Source: DATGFK01 sp040007395 (lineage in GTDB: Bacteria > Chloroflexota > Anaerolineae > Aggregatilineales > UBA2796). Taken from it: a stretch of 24,466 nucleotides of DNA. The translations under genes were made by a program, and so were the position numbers. Under the pieces are notes generated by a model that worked only from the letters and a program-made list of their open reading frames with translations, did not search any database and had not been told where the DNA came from. The stretch is taken from NCBI GenBank assembly GCA_040007395.1, contig JBDTVG010000020.1:1-24466 (forward strand). The letters run 5' to 3'. Positions 15,619-23,071 of this stretch are shown piece by piece. The number at the start of each line of letters is the position of its first letter. The stretch's first letter is position 1.

Positions 15619-15964
15619 TTATAGCGTCTGGGTGTAGTGGCTCCGCTTGTATTCATCCACTGCCGCCCAATTCCACTCCAAGCCGATGCCCGGTAAATCG
15701 GGCTTTTTGCCACAACTGTTCGACTTCATGCGCCGATTGCCCAATCCAGACTGGCACGACGTTCCGATTGATCGTTGCAGCGACTTCGGCATTGCGCGAG
15801 AGCATATAAGCCACTCCCACGTAGCCTTCGGCAGTGTGAATACGGACAATCGTGTAATCGCGGTGGGCGATATGGAACACGCCGAGATTAAAAGGGCGTT
15901 CCAACGGAATACGGCATTCAATCGCTTCAATAGACGTAATTTGTAAATCTTTTGGAGTATTCAA
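15619..15964 (-). pseudogene. Mandelate racemase/muconate lactonizing-type dehydratase, internally deleted and frameshifted
   Basis: The first ~85 codons from 15964 (TTG start with GAGG 7 nt upstream) read like the N-terminal capping domain of enolase-superfamily enzymes (ITSIEAIECRIPLERPF; TIVRIHTAEGYVGVAY; EVEQLWQKA). That frame ends at 15653. In another frame the sequence continues as PDLPGIGLEWNWAAVDEYKR to a stop at 15619, which is the usual extreme C-terminus of these enzymes (PGxGxEWDEAAV). The whole barrel domain, with the metal ligands and catalytic Lys/His, is missing. The junction lies in about 15710-15720 (plus coordinates). The remnant suggests that a sugar-acid dehydratase once stood beside the mannosidase. 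Confidence 0.75.
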
Positions 15965-15977
15965 CCGGAAACCTCAA

Positions 15978-16457
15978 CTACTTTTTCAGAGGCGAGTGAT
16001 TTGATAGTGACAATTGGCGGTCTATTTTTATCAATTTTCGCCCTAGTAAAAGAAAATATAGCGTTGCAGCAATGTACAAAAATATCCAAAGAATATCCAA
16101 TGAGATTTCTGAATAACTAAATTTCTGTTCAAGTAATCCATATCGGACTAACCCATAGATAGTAGTAACTATATACAATACTGGCGGTAGCGAAAAACCC
16201 AATGCAAGAGATAGTCCTTGTGAGATCTTGGATTTTTCAAAATCACTCACTGATTCTTCGGGATTTGGGGGAGTATAGAGATAATCAAACGGGAATTTAA
16301 GCTGTTTCCAAAAATCTAGAATAGCTTGATTCGAAATGCCAAACAAGGCTATATGATAGCGAATTGAGCCTAACCCAACGAATATATAGAATATATGGGT
16401 TACGGCAAAAATTACTAGTTGCTCAAAGAATTGTTGTTCAATGCTCACTGACGACAT
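15978..16457 (-). CDS. AT-rich membrane protein of unknown function
   Basis: The protein has about three hydrophobic segments: after the N-terminus (LVIFAVTHIFYIFVGLG), mid-protein (ALGFSLPPVLYIVTTIYGLV) and near the C-terminus (ILWIFLYIAATLYFLLLG). A charged loop lies between the first two and the tail is basic (HSPLKK). I do not recognise the family. I prefer the ATG at 16457 (159 residues), preceded by GAGTAGAG, over the in-frame ATG at 16478, which lacks a ribosome site and adds seven residues. The coding sequence is visibly AT-richer than both neighbours, with codons such as ATA and AAA, suggesting recent acquisition. It lies downstream of the propeller gene on the same strand. Confidence 0.6.
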   Translation of the reverse strand: MSSVSIEQQFFEQLVIFAVTHIFYIFVGLGSIRYHIALFGISNQAILDFWKQLKFPFDYLYTPPNPEESVSDFEKSKISQGLSLALGFSLPPVLYIVTTIYGLVRYGLLEQKFSYSEISLDILWIFLYIAATLYFLLLGRKLIKIDRQLSLSNHSPLKK

Positions 16458-16532
16458 ATTTACTCTACTCAAGGTCATATCCAGATTGGAGAAGTATCGA
16501 CCTGTATAGAATAATATGGAAATCGGATAGAG

Positions 16533-17285
16533 TTAGGGGTAAAATCGGAAGGCGTTGACCGAAAAGCGTGCGTTCTGTTCGTCATTGGCACTCTGGCTGA
16601 TGCCTACCGTGATAATCGCTTCCGTGCTGTTAACCATGATGATATAACCGAGATCGAGATCGTACCAGCCCACGCCGTCGCGAATCTGACGCACAAAAGC
16701 GACTCGCCGTGCGCCGACATTATACAAGACAATATCCTTCCAACTGCTTAATCCCGCGATAAACTGATCGTCATCACTGACCGCTAGCGCCACGATAAAA
16801 TTGGCAGTATTGGCGTGGGTCAGTTGGAAAGTGCCTGCTTCCTCGAAATCTGCTGCCCTGAACAACCTAACCGTGCCGCTGTCGTCTACCAGAAAAAACG
16901 TCCCGGCAGGCGAAGCAACCACACCCGGTTGGTTAGGCTGGTTGGGTAAGCCTTCGCTGGTTAGCTTGGCACGCTTGAACTTGCCATTTGTGTGGTCAGT
17001 ATGGGTTAACCAGTATTCGGTTTTATCCAGATAGGGGAATGTATCAATTGATAATGTGTAGTGTCCGTCGGGGGTTGTGGCGCTCTGGAAGTTTCCCCGC
17101 ATCGCGCCGGATATAACCAATGTCGATAGCGTTGGCGCTTGCAACCCCAGATCGACAATCTCCGGCACAGCCGAAAACGCAACGTTCAGCCGACCATCAG
17201 GTAGGAACGTTAACAGATCGCTCATGGTCTGCGTGGCAAGATCATGGGCAGGATAGAGTCGAGCGAAAATCTGTTTGTACGGCAC
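16533..17285 (-). CDS. Cytosolic WD40-like beta-propeller protein
   Basis: The 250-residue product has no signal peptide or membrane span. It is built of repeating four-stranded units, for example PDGRLNVAFSA, TPDGHYTLSID, SPAGTFFLVDDSGTVRLFRAADFEEAG and SDDDQFIAGLSSWKDIVLYNVGAR. This matches WD40/YVTN-type propellers with about four to five blades. Such proteins are scaffolds; no catalytic residues can be named. The start is GTG (17285-17283) with AGGAG 8 nt upstream (17298-17294), which is convincing. No partner gene is evident next to it. Confidence 0.75.
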   Translation of the reverse strand: MPYKQIFARLYPAHDLATQTMSDLLTFLPDGRLNVAFSAVPEIVDLGLQAPTLSTLVISGAMRGNFQSATTPDGHYTLSIDTFPYLDKTEYWLTHTDHTNGKFKRAKLTSEGLPNQPNQPGVVASPAGTFFLVDDSGTVRLFRAADFEEAGTFQLTHANTANFIVALAVSDDDQFIAGLSSWKDIVLYNVGARRVAFVRQIRDGVGWYDLDLGYIIMVNSTEAIITVGISQSANDEQNARFSVNAFRFYP

Positions 17286-17375
17286 GGGTTACGCTCCTAA
17301 ACAAAGGTAGCTTATCATGCTACGCTGACCCGCGCAAACCTATCTAAAATCTGAGAATTTTGAGTCGACGAAGGC

Positions 17376-17404
17376 TTGACTCTTAATGGTTAATGTGCAA
17401 TTCT
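17376..17404 (+). promoter_or_regulatory. Candidate promoter of the leader ORF and LivK-type gene
   Basis: TTGACT (17376-17381), five of six to consensus, is followed after 17 nt by AATTCT (17399-17404), a weak -10. A transcript from here would carry a leader of roughly 250 nt with the short ORF and terminator below, which accounts for most of the otherwise gene-free 17286-17661. Confidence 0.4.
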
Positions 17405-17448
17405 TACTCCGTTCCGATAGCTAGACCTTCTATTTTAAGGTAGCGAAA

Positions 17449-17541
17449 ATGACGATAAACATGCAGATACCTCAAAATTGTTGTTATTGTTGTTGCTCCT
17501 GTGCCAAGCCACAATGGCAGTCGGCGGCATTATGGTGTTGA
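17449..17541 (+). CDS. Cysteine-codon-rich 30-residue leader peptide (candidate)
   Basis: An ATG at 17449 with AAGG 8 nt upstream (17437-17440) opens a 30-codon ORF. Its centre is NCCYCCCSC, six Cys in eight residues, encoded by 17479-17502, with a seventh Cys as last residue. An intrinsic terminator follows 30 nt after the stop, and the LivK-type gene starts 64 nt beyond that. The order short ORF, terminator, structural gene is the layout of ribosome-mediated attenuation. The Cys tract comes from TTG-type triplets; another frame over the same bases has eight Leu codons in a row (17478-17501) but no ATG or GTG ahead of them. It could also be chance simple sequence. It was too short for routine gene calling. 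Confidence 0.4.
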   Translation: MTINMQIPQNCCYCCCSCAKPQWQSAALWC

Positions 17542-17570
17542 TGCGTCTATCCCTTCCTCAAGAAGCTTAG

Positions 17571-17603
17571 AAAGCCCCAGCCACAGTGTCGGGGCTTTTT
17601 ATT
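17571..17603 (+). terminator. Intrinsic terminator in the leader of the LivK-type gene
   Basis: AAAGCCCC (17571-17578) pairs with GGGGCTTT (17591-17598) across a 12-nt loop, and the right arm runs into TTTTTATTA. The T-tract shows plus-strand polarity. No annotated plus-strand gene ends here, so it is best explained as a leader attenuator or as the end of the short ORF transcript. Confidence 0.8.
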
Positions 17604-17661
17604 ACGGTTCATATTCAACTTGTTACCCTTGAAAGCTCTCGAAGACAAAAGGAATTGAAAC

Positions 17662-18912
17662 ATGATCACCCAACGGATTAAACACTCAACGAAGGCTGTA
17701 ACGTTCATTTTTCTGGTTGCCGTCTTAATCGTTGCTGCTTCTGGCATGGCACGACCTACCGCTGCTGTCGGTCAGCAAGCCGCGACCCCCGATGCCAGCG
17801 CCGCGACACAACCTGCGCCAGTCCAGACACTTGACGCAGCCGCCGAACCGATTGTCATTGGCGTAAGCGGCCCAATTACTGGTGCAAATGCTCAATACGG
17901 CGCACAGTGGAAAAAAGGCTTTGATATGGCGCTCGACGAAATCAACGGCGCAGGCGGCTACAATGGTCGTAAGCTCGTCTACGATTTCGAAGACTCGCAA
18001 AGTGATCCAAAGCAGTCGGTCGTTATCGCGCAAAAGTTTGTTGCCGATCCCAAGATCGTCGTTGAACTGGGCGACTTTAGCAGTACCGCGTCAATGGCGG
18101 CTTCGGGGATTTATCAGCGGGGCGGTCTCGTGCAATTTGGCTTCACCAACTCGCATCCAGACTTTACCAAAGCGGGTGGCGATTACACGTGGAGCAATTC
18201 GGTTACGCAAACCCAAGCGTCTCCGGCATTGGCTGACTTTGCTATTACCACGCTGGGCTTGAAGAAGTTGGCGGTTTTCCAGTTAAACAATGATTGGGGT
18301 AAGTCCACTATCGACTTGTTCGCCAAGCGTGTGACCGAACTTGGCGGCACGATTGTCGCGTCACAGGCCTATCTACCCGACGAGAAAGATTTCCGTTCTG
18401 CTTTGACCACCATCAAGGATGCCAACCCAGACGGAATTATCCTGATCTCATATGAGACAGATGGCGCTCTGATCGCCCAACAGGTGCGGGATGCGGGTCT
18501 GACCGTTCCGCTAGTCGGCAGCGCTACCTTGCAGTCGCCCGACTATCCCAAGTTGGGGGGCAAGGCTGTCGAGGGAACGTTCGTTCTCGGTGAATTTTTG
18601 CCGTCTGACCCACGCCCCGAAGTTCAGGCGTTTGTGAAGAAATACAAGGCGATCTACAACGAGGAGCCAGATCTCTTTGCTTCGCTGGCCTATGACACGA
18701 TTATCCTGATCGATCATGCAATTGAGATCGGTGGCCCGACCCGTGCGGGTATCCATGATGCACTGCCTAAGCTCAAGGATGTACCGAGCATCGTTTATGG
18801 CAAAGTGACCTTTGATACCACAACGCGCCGTGTGCAGAATCCCACCTTTGAAAACCTGATCGTCAAAGATGGCAACTTTATCCCGTGGGATGGCACGAAA
18901 CCAACCAAATAG
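17662..18912 (+). CDS. LivK-type periplasmic/extracellular substrate-binding protein of an ABC transporter
   Basis: The 416-residue protein has a typical signal peptide (basic start, hydrophobic stretch about 12-28, small residues near 27-35) and an Ala/Pro/Thr-rich linker. A Peripla_BP_6 domain starts at EPIVIGVSGPITG (about 61). Characteristic segments are GAQWKKGFDMALDEIN, LVYDFEDSQSDPKQSV, LAVFQLNNDWGKS and GIILISYETDGALIAQQVRDAG. Family members bind branched-chain amino acids, but also amides, urea or aromatic compounds, so the ligand is open. There is no lipobox Cys. AAGGA lies 8-9 nt before the ATG. No permease or ATPase gene is adjacent, which makes this an orphan binding protein. Its leader has an attenuator-like arrangement. 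Confidence 0.9.
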   Translation: MITQRIKHSTKAVTFIFLVAVLIVAASGMARPTAAVGQQAATPDASAATQPAPVQTLDAAAEPIVIGVSGPITGANAQYGAQWKKGFDMALDEINGAGGYNGRKLVYDFEDSQSDPKQSVVIAQKFVADPKIVVELGDFSSTASMAASGIYQRGGLVQFGFTNSHPDFTKAGGDYTWSNSVTQTQASPALADFAITTLGLKKLAVFQLNNDWGKSTIDLFAKRVTELGGTIVASQAYLPDEKDFRSALTTIKDANPDGIILISYETDGALIAQQVRDAGLTVPLVGSATLQSPDYPKLGGKAVEGTFVLGEFLPSDPRPEVQAFVKKYKAIYNEEPDLFASLAYDTIILIDHAIEIGGPTRAGIHDALPKLKDVPSIVYGKVTFDTTTRRVQNPTFENLIVKDGNFIPWDGTKPTK

Positions 18913-18937
18913 CCCAATTAGTTACCGAACATCATTT

Positions 18938-18977
18938 GGCTGAGGGCAATACACCAACCGTGGTCACACCCTCAGCC
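18938..18977 (+). other. Compound stem-loop between the binding-protein and methyltransferase genes
   Basis: GGCTGAGGG (18938-18946) and CCCTCAGCC (18969-18977) are perfect 9-bp arms. Inside, ACCA-ACCG-TGGT (18953-18964) forms a second hairpin. There is no T-tract, so it may protect or process the mRNA between the two genes rather than end it. Confidence 0.5.
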
Positions 18978-19012
18978 GCTTCCATGCAATGAAGAAATCG
19001 AAGGAATAAAGC

Positions 19013-20059
19013 ATGTCTCAACTTTCCAAACGTGAGCGAGTCGAGGCTGCCTTAAAGGGCGAAGCCGTTGATCGTGTGCCTGTTTCGGCATGGCGACATT
19101 TTATCGCCGAAGAACGTCAAGCTGCCTCACTGGCACAAGTTAGCCTCAAGCACTTTGCCGACTTTGACTGGGATTGGTTGAAGGTTAATCCGCGTGCCAC
19201 GTATTACGCCGAGGCATGGGGCAACCGCTACGACTTCAACCATTACGACTCGGTGCTACCTGAATTGATCGATGGTCCCTTGAATGAGCCTGCCGATCTG
19301 GAAAAAATCCAGTCCATCAACCCGACGGCTGGCGTATTTGCGGAACAACTGGATCTAGTTCGTCTGGTTAAAGCGGGTATCGGTGATGCACACTTCCTGC
19401 AAACCGTTTTTTCACCGCTTTCTGTGTTAGGCTTTTTGGTCGCACGCTCCGCGAACCATAAGATCGAGGATGTGGTGCAAGCCCAATATGATGGCCTGCA
19501 CCGCTATTTTCGCGAGAATCCGCAAGGTGTACATGCAGCCTTGCAGCATATCACCGAGACACTTGCCAAGTATGCCGCCGCTACGGTTGACTCTGGCGCA
19601 AGTGGCTTGTTTTTTGCGATTGTGAAACTGGCGCGAGAAGGTGTTTTAACCGAAGCGGAATTTGAAGAATTCGGCAAGCCTTACGATCTGCAAGTGTTGA
19701 AAGCCGTTGAAGGTGCGCCGTTCAATCTACTGCATATCTGTGGCCCGTATGCCTATTTCAATGCTGTCACGGACTATCCAGTGCAGGCGATCAATTGGGC
19801 AACTATCGGACAGCATAACCCTACCATTGAGGAAGCCAGCCATCGCACGAATAAAGCGCTTGTCGGTGGGGTCGATGAATTAGGAACGCTGCAATCCGGC
19901 ACACCTGAGCAAGTCATTCAGGAAGCACTCACGGCGATTCAGGTGACCAATGGGCGACATTTGCTGCTCACACCCGGTTGCGGAACTAATTTGGATGTGC
20001 CATCGGAAAATCTGCACGCTTTGCGCGAAGCCGCTACTATCGCCGCAACGAGCCTATGA
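19013..20059 (+). CDS. Uroporphyrinogen decarboxylase-family methyltransferase (MtaA/CmuA-like)
   Basis: The 348-residue protein has the URO-D barrel fold signature (KRERVEAALKGEAVDRVPVSAW at the start; GGVDELGTLQSGTPEQV and SENLHALREA near the end). The RQAGRY motif that binds porphyrin in true HemE is absent. Instead it has H241-x-C243 (LLHICG) and C323 (TPGCG), the His-x-Cys...Cys zinc set of methylcobamide-dependent methyltransferases such as MtaA and CmuA. A corrinoid methyl-group transfer is therefore more likely than heme synthesis. No corrinoid protein or partner methyltransferase is adjacent, so the substrate is unknown. AGGA lies about 10 nt before the ATG at 19013. It follows the binding-protein gene by 100 nt and may share its transcript. 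Its stop is 13 nt from the converging phosphoesterase stop. Confidence 0.85.
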   Translation: MSQLSKRERVEAALKGEAVDRVPVSAWRHFIAEERQAASLAQVSLKHFADFDWDWLKVNPRATYYAEAWGNRYDFNHYDSVLPELIDGPLNEPADLEKIQSINPTAGVFAEQLDLVRLVKAGIGDAHFLQTVFSPLSVLGFLVARSANHKIEDVVQAQYDGLHRYFRENPQGVHAALQHITETLAKYAAATVDSGASGLFFAIVKLAREGVLTEAEFEEFGKPYDLQVLKAVEGAPFNLLHICGPYAYFNAVTDYPVQAINWATIGQHNPTIEEASHRTNKALVGGVDELGTLQSGTPEQVIQEALTAIQVTNGRHLLLTPGCGTNLDVPSENLHALREAATIAATSL

Positions 20060-20072
20060 AATCCGCCGAACT

Positions 20073-20936
20073 TTAGGCTATTGCCGCCCGCAACGTAAAA
20101 TGCGTGATCTCTGGGCGGCAGCCGAAGCGGACATACGGCTCGACCATGCCGAGTCCACGATTGACATAGAGCGCCATCCCATTCACATTGTATAAACCCA
20201 TATCATATTTCTCGCCCATAAAGGGTAATACGAGCGCTCCCTTGAAAGGTAAACGTACTTGCCCACCATGACTATGCCCCGATAGCTGCAACCCGACACG
20301 TTTGGTTTGGGCGACTTCATCGGCGTAATCGGGTTCGTGTGCCATCAAGATGACTGTCGCATCGCTTGGGATACCGTCCAACGCCTTGCTCAGATCGTTC
20401 TTTTTCTCCCAGATGTCATCGACTCCGGCGATATACAGCGTGTCACTGCCACGCTGTATCGCAACGTGAGCATTGAGCAGTAATTGGGTCGTTCCGGCAG
20501 CGTCAACAGCTTCCTTTGCATTTTTCGCGCTCGTCCAGTGATCGTGATTACCGAAGGTCGCGTAAATTCCTTCGGGGGCTGTGAGTGCTTTGTTTGCCGC
20601 TGTTACCTCATCATAGGTGTCGTCCCACGTCATGCTCAGGAAATCACCCGTGATCAGGATCACGTCTGGCTTGAGGTCATTGGTTTGTTGGGCAACTACC
20701 AGTATCCGTTTCAAGGTCATCCATTCGCCCAAATGCCAATCGCTGATCTGCACGATAGTCATCCCGTCAAAGGCAGCGGGCAGATGCGCTAATGGAATTG
20801 TGATATGGGTTGTTTCGACAGCATCTGGTTCAATCTGCGTACTATAGGCTGTGCCACCCAGCCCAATTGCACCCGCACCAAGTACTCCCCCGGCGGCGTA
20901 CTTCAGGAATTTTCGTCGTGATATTTTGTTAGGCAT
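20073..20936 (-). CDS. Tat-exported metallophosphoesterase (YkuE-like)
   Basis: The N-terminus has a twin-arginine signal (SRRKFLKYAAGG, Arg 7-8) and a hydrophobic stretch to about residue 30. A calcineurin-like phosphoesterase domain follows, with all metal ligands in order: D66/H68 (SDWHLG), D98 (GDF), N130-H131-D132 (GNHDHW), H200 (HEPD), and H221/H223 (GHSHGGQ). The 287-residue length fits the YkuE family, whose members are folded and metal-loaded before Tat export and act at the cell wall or membrane. The substrate is not known. The start is 17 nt after the stop of the cNMP-domain gene, so the two are probably cotranscribed. Confidence 0.92.
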   Translation of the reverse strand: MPNKISRRKFLKYAAGGVLGAGAIGLGGTAYSTQIEPDAVETTHITIPLAHLPAAFDGMTIVQISDWHLGEWMTLKRILVVAQQTNDLKPDVILITGDFLSMTWDDTYDEVTAANKALTAPEGIYATFGNHDHWTSAKNAKEAVDAAGTTQLLLNAHVAIQRGSDTLYIAGVDDIWEKKNDLSKALDGIPSDATVILMAHEPDYADEVAQTKRVGLQLSGHSHGGQVRLPFKGALVLPFMGEKYDMGLYNVNGMALYVNRGLGMVEPYVRFGCRPEITHFTLRAAIA

Positions 20937-20953
20937 AAGCTCAATGATGACCC

Positions 20954-21409
20954 CTAGTCGGGCTGCTGTATCTCCTCGGTGTGAAGTAGTTGCTCGGCGA
21001 GAGAACGTGCTAAGACCTGATACATCATATAGGCCATATCAGGAGCGCTTTTGTGAAGTAGATCTAGGGCTGACCGTGTGATCTTGAGACAGGTGAGATC
21101 CGATCCCGCGACCGCACTGGCGTGCCGGGGACGCTCGATGAGCAAGCCAAGTTCCCCGAAAGACTGTCCTTCGCGGATTGTGTTGATTTCGCGGTTCTGA
21201 CCGCTTTTTGTTTTGCGAATGATACGTACCGTACCATCGATGACAAGGTACATGCCGTCGGCAGGGTCGCCTTCCCTAAAAATGGTGGTGCCTACTTTGT
21301 AATTAAGTTCTTCTGAGATCGTTTGCAAGGTCTCAAACGACTCGTCCTCGAACTTCCAAGTGACCTCCCAGAAGCCTGCATTGTTTTGCACCCGTGTTAT
21401 GTCAACCAT
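20954..21409 (-). CDS. Stand-alone cyclic-nucleotide-binding domain protein
   Basis: The 151-residue protein is a single CRP-type cNMP-binding beta roll. Segments TIFREGDPADGMYLVIDGTVRI (about 42-63) and FGELGLLIERPRHASAV (84-100), the phosphate-binding cassette with G85, E86 and R95, are well conserved. The C-terminal helix (MAYMMYQVLARSLAEQLLHTEE) resembles the CRP dimer helix, but the helix-turn-helix is absent, so it should not bind DNA. The lost domain is not a truncation mark, because the reading frame ends naturally 17 nt before the phosphoesterase. AAGGGG lies 7 nt before the ATG at 21409. It may regulate a partner protein or simply sense cAMP or a similar nucleotide. Confidence 0.9.
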   Translation of the reverse strand: MVDITRVQNNAGFWEVTWKFEDESFETLQTISEELNYKVGTTIFREGDPADGMYLVIDGTVRIIRKTKSGQNREINTIREGQSFGELGLLIERPRHASAVAGSDLTCLKITRSALDLLHKSAPDMAYMMYQVLARSLAEQLLHTEEIQQPD

Positions 21410-21519
21410 TACAACACCCCTTCACCTGATTCTGCGATCAGACTACCGCGAGTCAGGATTCAACGCAACTTTGTTTGTATTGTTGGCGGGATTTGCTGTA
21501 TTTCCTAAATCGTCAGCAG

Positions 21520-21549
21520 TTGACAAAGATCAATACGGCGGTATATTAT
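21520..21549 (+). promoter_or_regulatory. Promoter of the arabinofuranosidase gene
   Basis: A consensus -35 TTGACA (21520-21525) is followed by TATATT (21542-21547, 16-nt spacer) or TATTAT (21544-21549, 18-nt spacer). The start point would fall near 21555, at the edge of the palindrome at 21556-21573. Confidence 0.7.
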
Positions 21550-21555
21550 TTGCTT

Positions 21556-21573
21556 TATGCAATCGATTGCATA
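21556..21573. promoter_or_regulatory. LacI/GalR-type operator
   Basis: TATGCAATCGATTGCATA is a perfect 18-bp palindrome with the central CG and TGnAAnCGnTTnCA pattern of LacI-family repressor sites. It sits directly after the -10 and over the likely transcription start, an ideal place to block initiation. The repressor gene is not in the window; an arabinose- or arabino-oligosaccharide-responsive regulator is inferred. Confidence 0.65.
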
Positions 21574-21598
21574 CATCGAATTTACACTGAGAGCGATG

Positions 21599-23071
21599 AT
21601 GAATAGTATCCGAATTGATATTAATCGTTCAAAAGGAATCATTGATCGAAATATTTTTGGCGGTTTTGCCGAGCATCTTGGGCGATGTATCTATGGTGGC
21701 ATTTATGAGCCGGGATCGCCTTTAGCCGACGAGGACGGGTTTCGACGCGATGTCTTTGAAAGCCTAACTCGACTCAACATGCCTTTGATCCGCTATCCCG
21801 GCGGTAATTATGTGTCTGGTTATCGTTGGCAAGATGGGGTAGGGCCAGCCGAAGAACGCCGCGCACAATTAGATCTGGCGTGGAAATCGCTTGAACCTAA
21901 CACTTTTGGTACAAATGAATTTATCAAGTTTTGCCGCAAGCTCAAGACCGAACCGTATCTCGCTGTCAATTGCGGCGATGGCGATATGCGTGAAGCGCGT
22001 GACTGGGTAGAGTATTGCAACGGAACCCAACCAACCTACTGGGTCAAGCAGCGGCAGGCACACGGTTTTCCTGAACCACATAATGTGAAATATTGGGGGA
22101 TCGGGAACGAAGTAGATGGCCCTTGGCAAATCGGTTACAAGACCCCACAGGAATATGCACGGGCACTGACCGAATTTGCAAAGGTCATGAAGTGGATTGA
22201 CCCCGACATTAAACTGATCGCGTCGGCGGTTTCGGTCTGGGAACATGATGTCGTTGAACGCGCTCAACTGATGATCGAACAGGCTGGCTCGCTGATCGAT
22301 TATCTTGGGCTGCACTGGTATGTCGGCAACCCAACGGACGATTTCGCAACGTATATGGCGATCCCAGAAATGCTTGAGGAACGGCTATCGGCTTATGAAG
22401 GGCTGATTAGGGCGCTCCGGCTGGATAACAAACTGACGCGCCCTCTCTGGATCGCAGTTGATGAGTGGAACGTCTGGTATCGGACTCATCCTGCGCTGGG
22501 CAAACCCATGAACAATCTGGAAGAGTTTTACAATCTGGAAGATGCGTTGGTCGTGGCGATGCAGTTGAATCTGTTTATTCGCCATGCCGCTTCGGTGAAG
22601 ATGGCGAATATCGCGCAAATCGTTAATGTTATTGCGCCAATTTTTACCAACCCCAATGGGCATTTTCTCCAGACTATCTTTTTCCCCTTTGAACTTTACA
22701 GCCGTACTTGCGGCAATGTTGCACTTGATGTGGTCGTTGAAACTGAGACTTTCAGTACTGCCGACTCTTCAGGTGTTCAACTGCTTGATGTAACGGCTAC
22801 CCTTGACGAGCAGCGGAATCAATTAGTTGTCTATGTCGTTAATCGCAGTCAAGCTGATGATATAGAGACACGGCTCTCGCTGCTGGAAGGCTATTTTGCC
22901 GGCGATGTCCAGATCTCTACGGTTAATGGTAAGGACATCAAGGTTGAGAACACGTTCGAGACACCCAACAACGTTGGCACGACCCAAACGTCAATGAATG
23001 CTGATGGCAGTGTGTTAACTTATACGTTTGAGGCACATTCTGTAACCGCTATGGTGTGTTCGCTGACATAA
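21599..23071 (+). CDS. Alpha-L-arabinofuranosidase (glycoside hydrolase family 51)
   Basis: The enzyme removes terminal alpha-L-arabinofuranosyl groups from arabinan and arabinoxylan fragments. With ATG 21599 it has 490 residues, normal for intracellular GH51. Motifs include IFGGFAEHLGRCIYGGIYEP (19-38), acid/base E171 (GIGNEVDGPW) and nucleophile E289 (AVDEWNVWYR); a beta-sandwich domain follows the barrel. There is no signal peptide, so it acts in the cytosol on imported oligosaccharides. The frame is open up to an ATG at 21557, but that ATG is inside the operator. GAGAG at 21589-21593, 5 nt before 21599, and the conserved MNSIRID start favour 21599 (or the adjacent 21596). It is alone on its transcript and meets the membrane protein gene tail to tail. 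Confidence 0.95.
   Translation: MNSIRIDINRSKGIIDRNIFGGFAEHLGRCIYGGIYEPGSPLADEDGFRRDVFESLTRLNMPLIRYPGGNYVSGYRWQDGVGPAEERRAQLDLAWKSLEPNTFGTNEFIKFCRKLKTEPYLAVNCGDGDMREARDWVEYCNGTQPTYWVKQRQAHGFPEPHNVKYWGIGNEVDGPWQIGYKTPQEYARALTEFAKVMKWIDPDIKLIASAVSVWEHDVVERAQLMIEQAGSLIDYLGLHWYVGNPTDDFATYMAIPEMLEERLSAYEGLIRALRLDNKLTRPLWIAVDEWNVWYRTHPALGKPMNNLEEFYNLEDALVVAMQLNLFIRHAASVKMANIAQIVNVIAPIFTNPNGHFLQTIFFPFELYSRTCGNVALDVVVETETFSTADSSGVQLLDVTATLDEQRNQLVVYVVNRSQADDIETRLSLLEGYFAGDVQISTVNGKDIKVENTFETPNNVGTTQTSMNADGSVLTYTFEAHSVTAMVCSLT

Noticed and set aside
17478..17568. Frame with eight consecutive Leu codons as a leucine leader peptide
   Set aside because: There is no ATG or GTG ahead of the Leu run and a TAA closes the frame upstream; only the TTG codons themselves could start it. 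The Cys frame has the better ribosome site.
19013..20059. Naming the URO-D-family gene hemE
   Set aside because: The RQAGRY substrate-binding motif is missing and the zinc motif of MtaA-type methyltransferases is present.
21557..21598. Arabinofuranosidase start at the ATG inside the palindrome
   Set aside because: It would lie at or beside the transcription start, has no ribosome site, and adds residues foreign to GH51.
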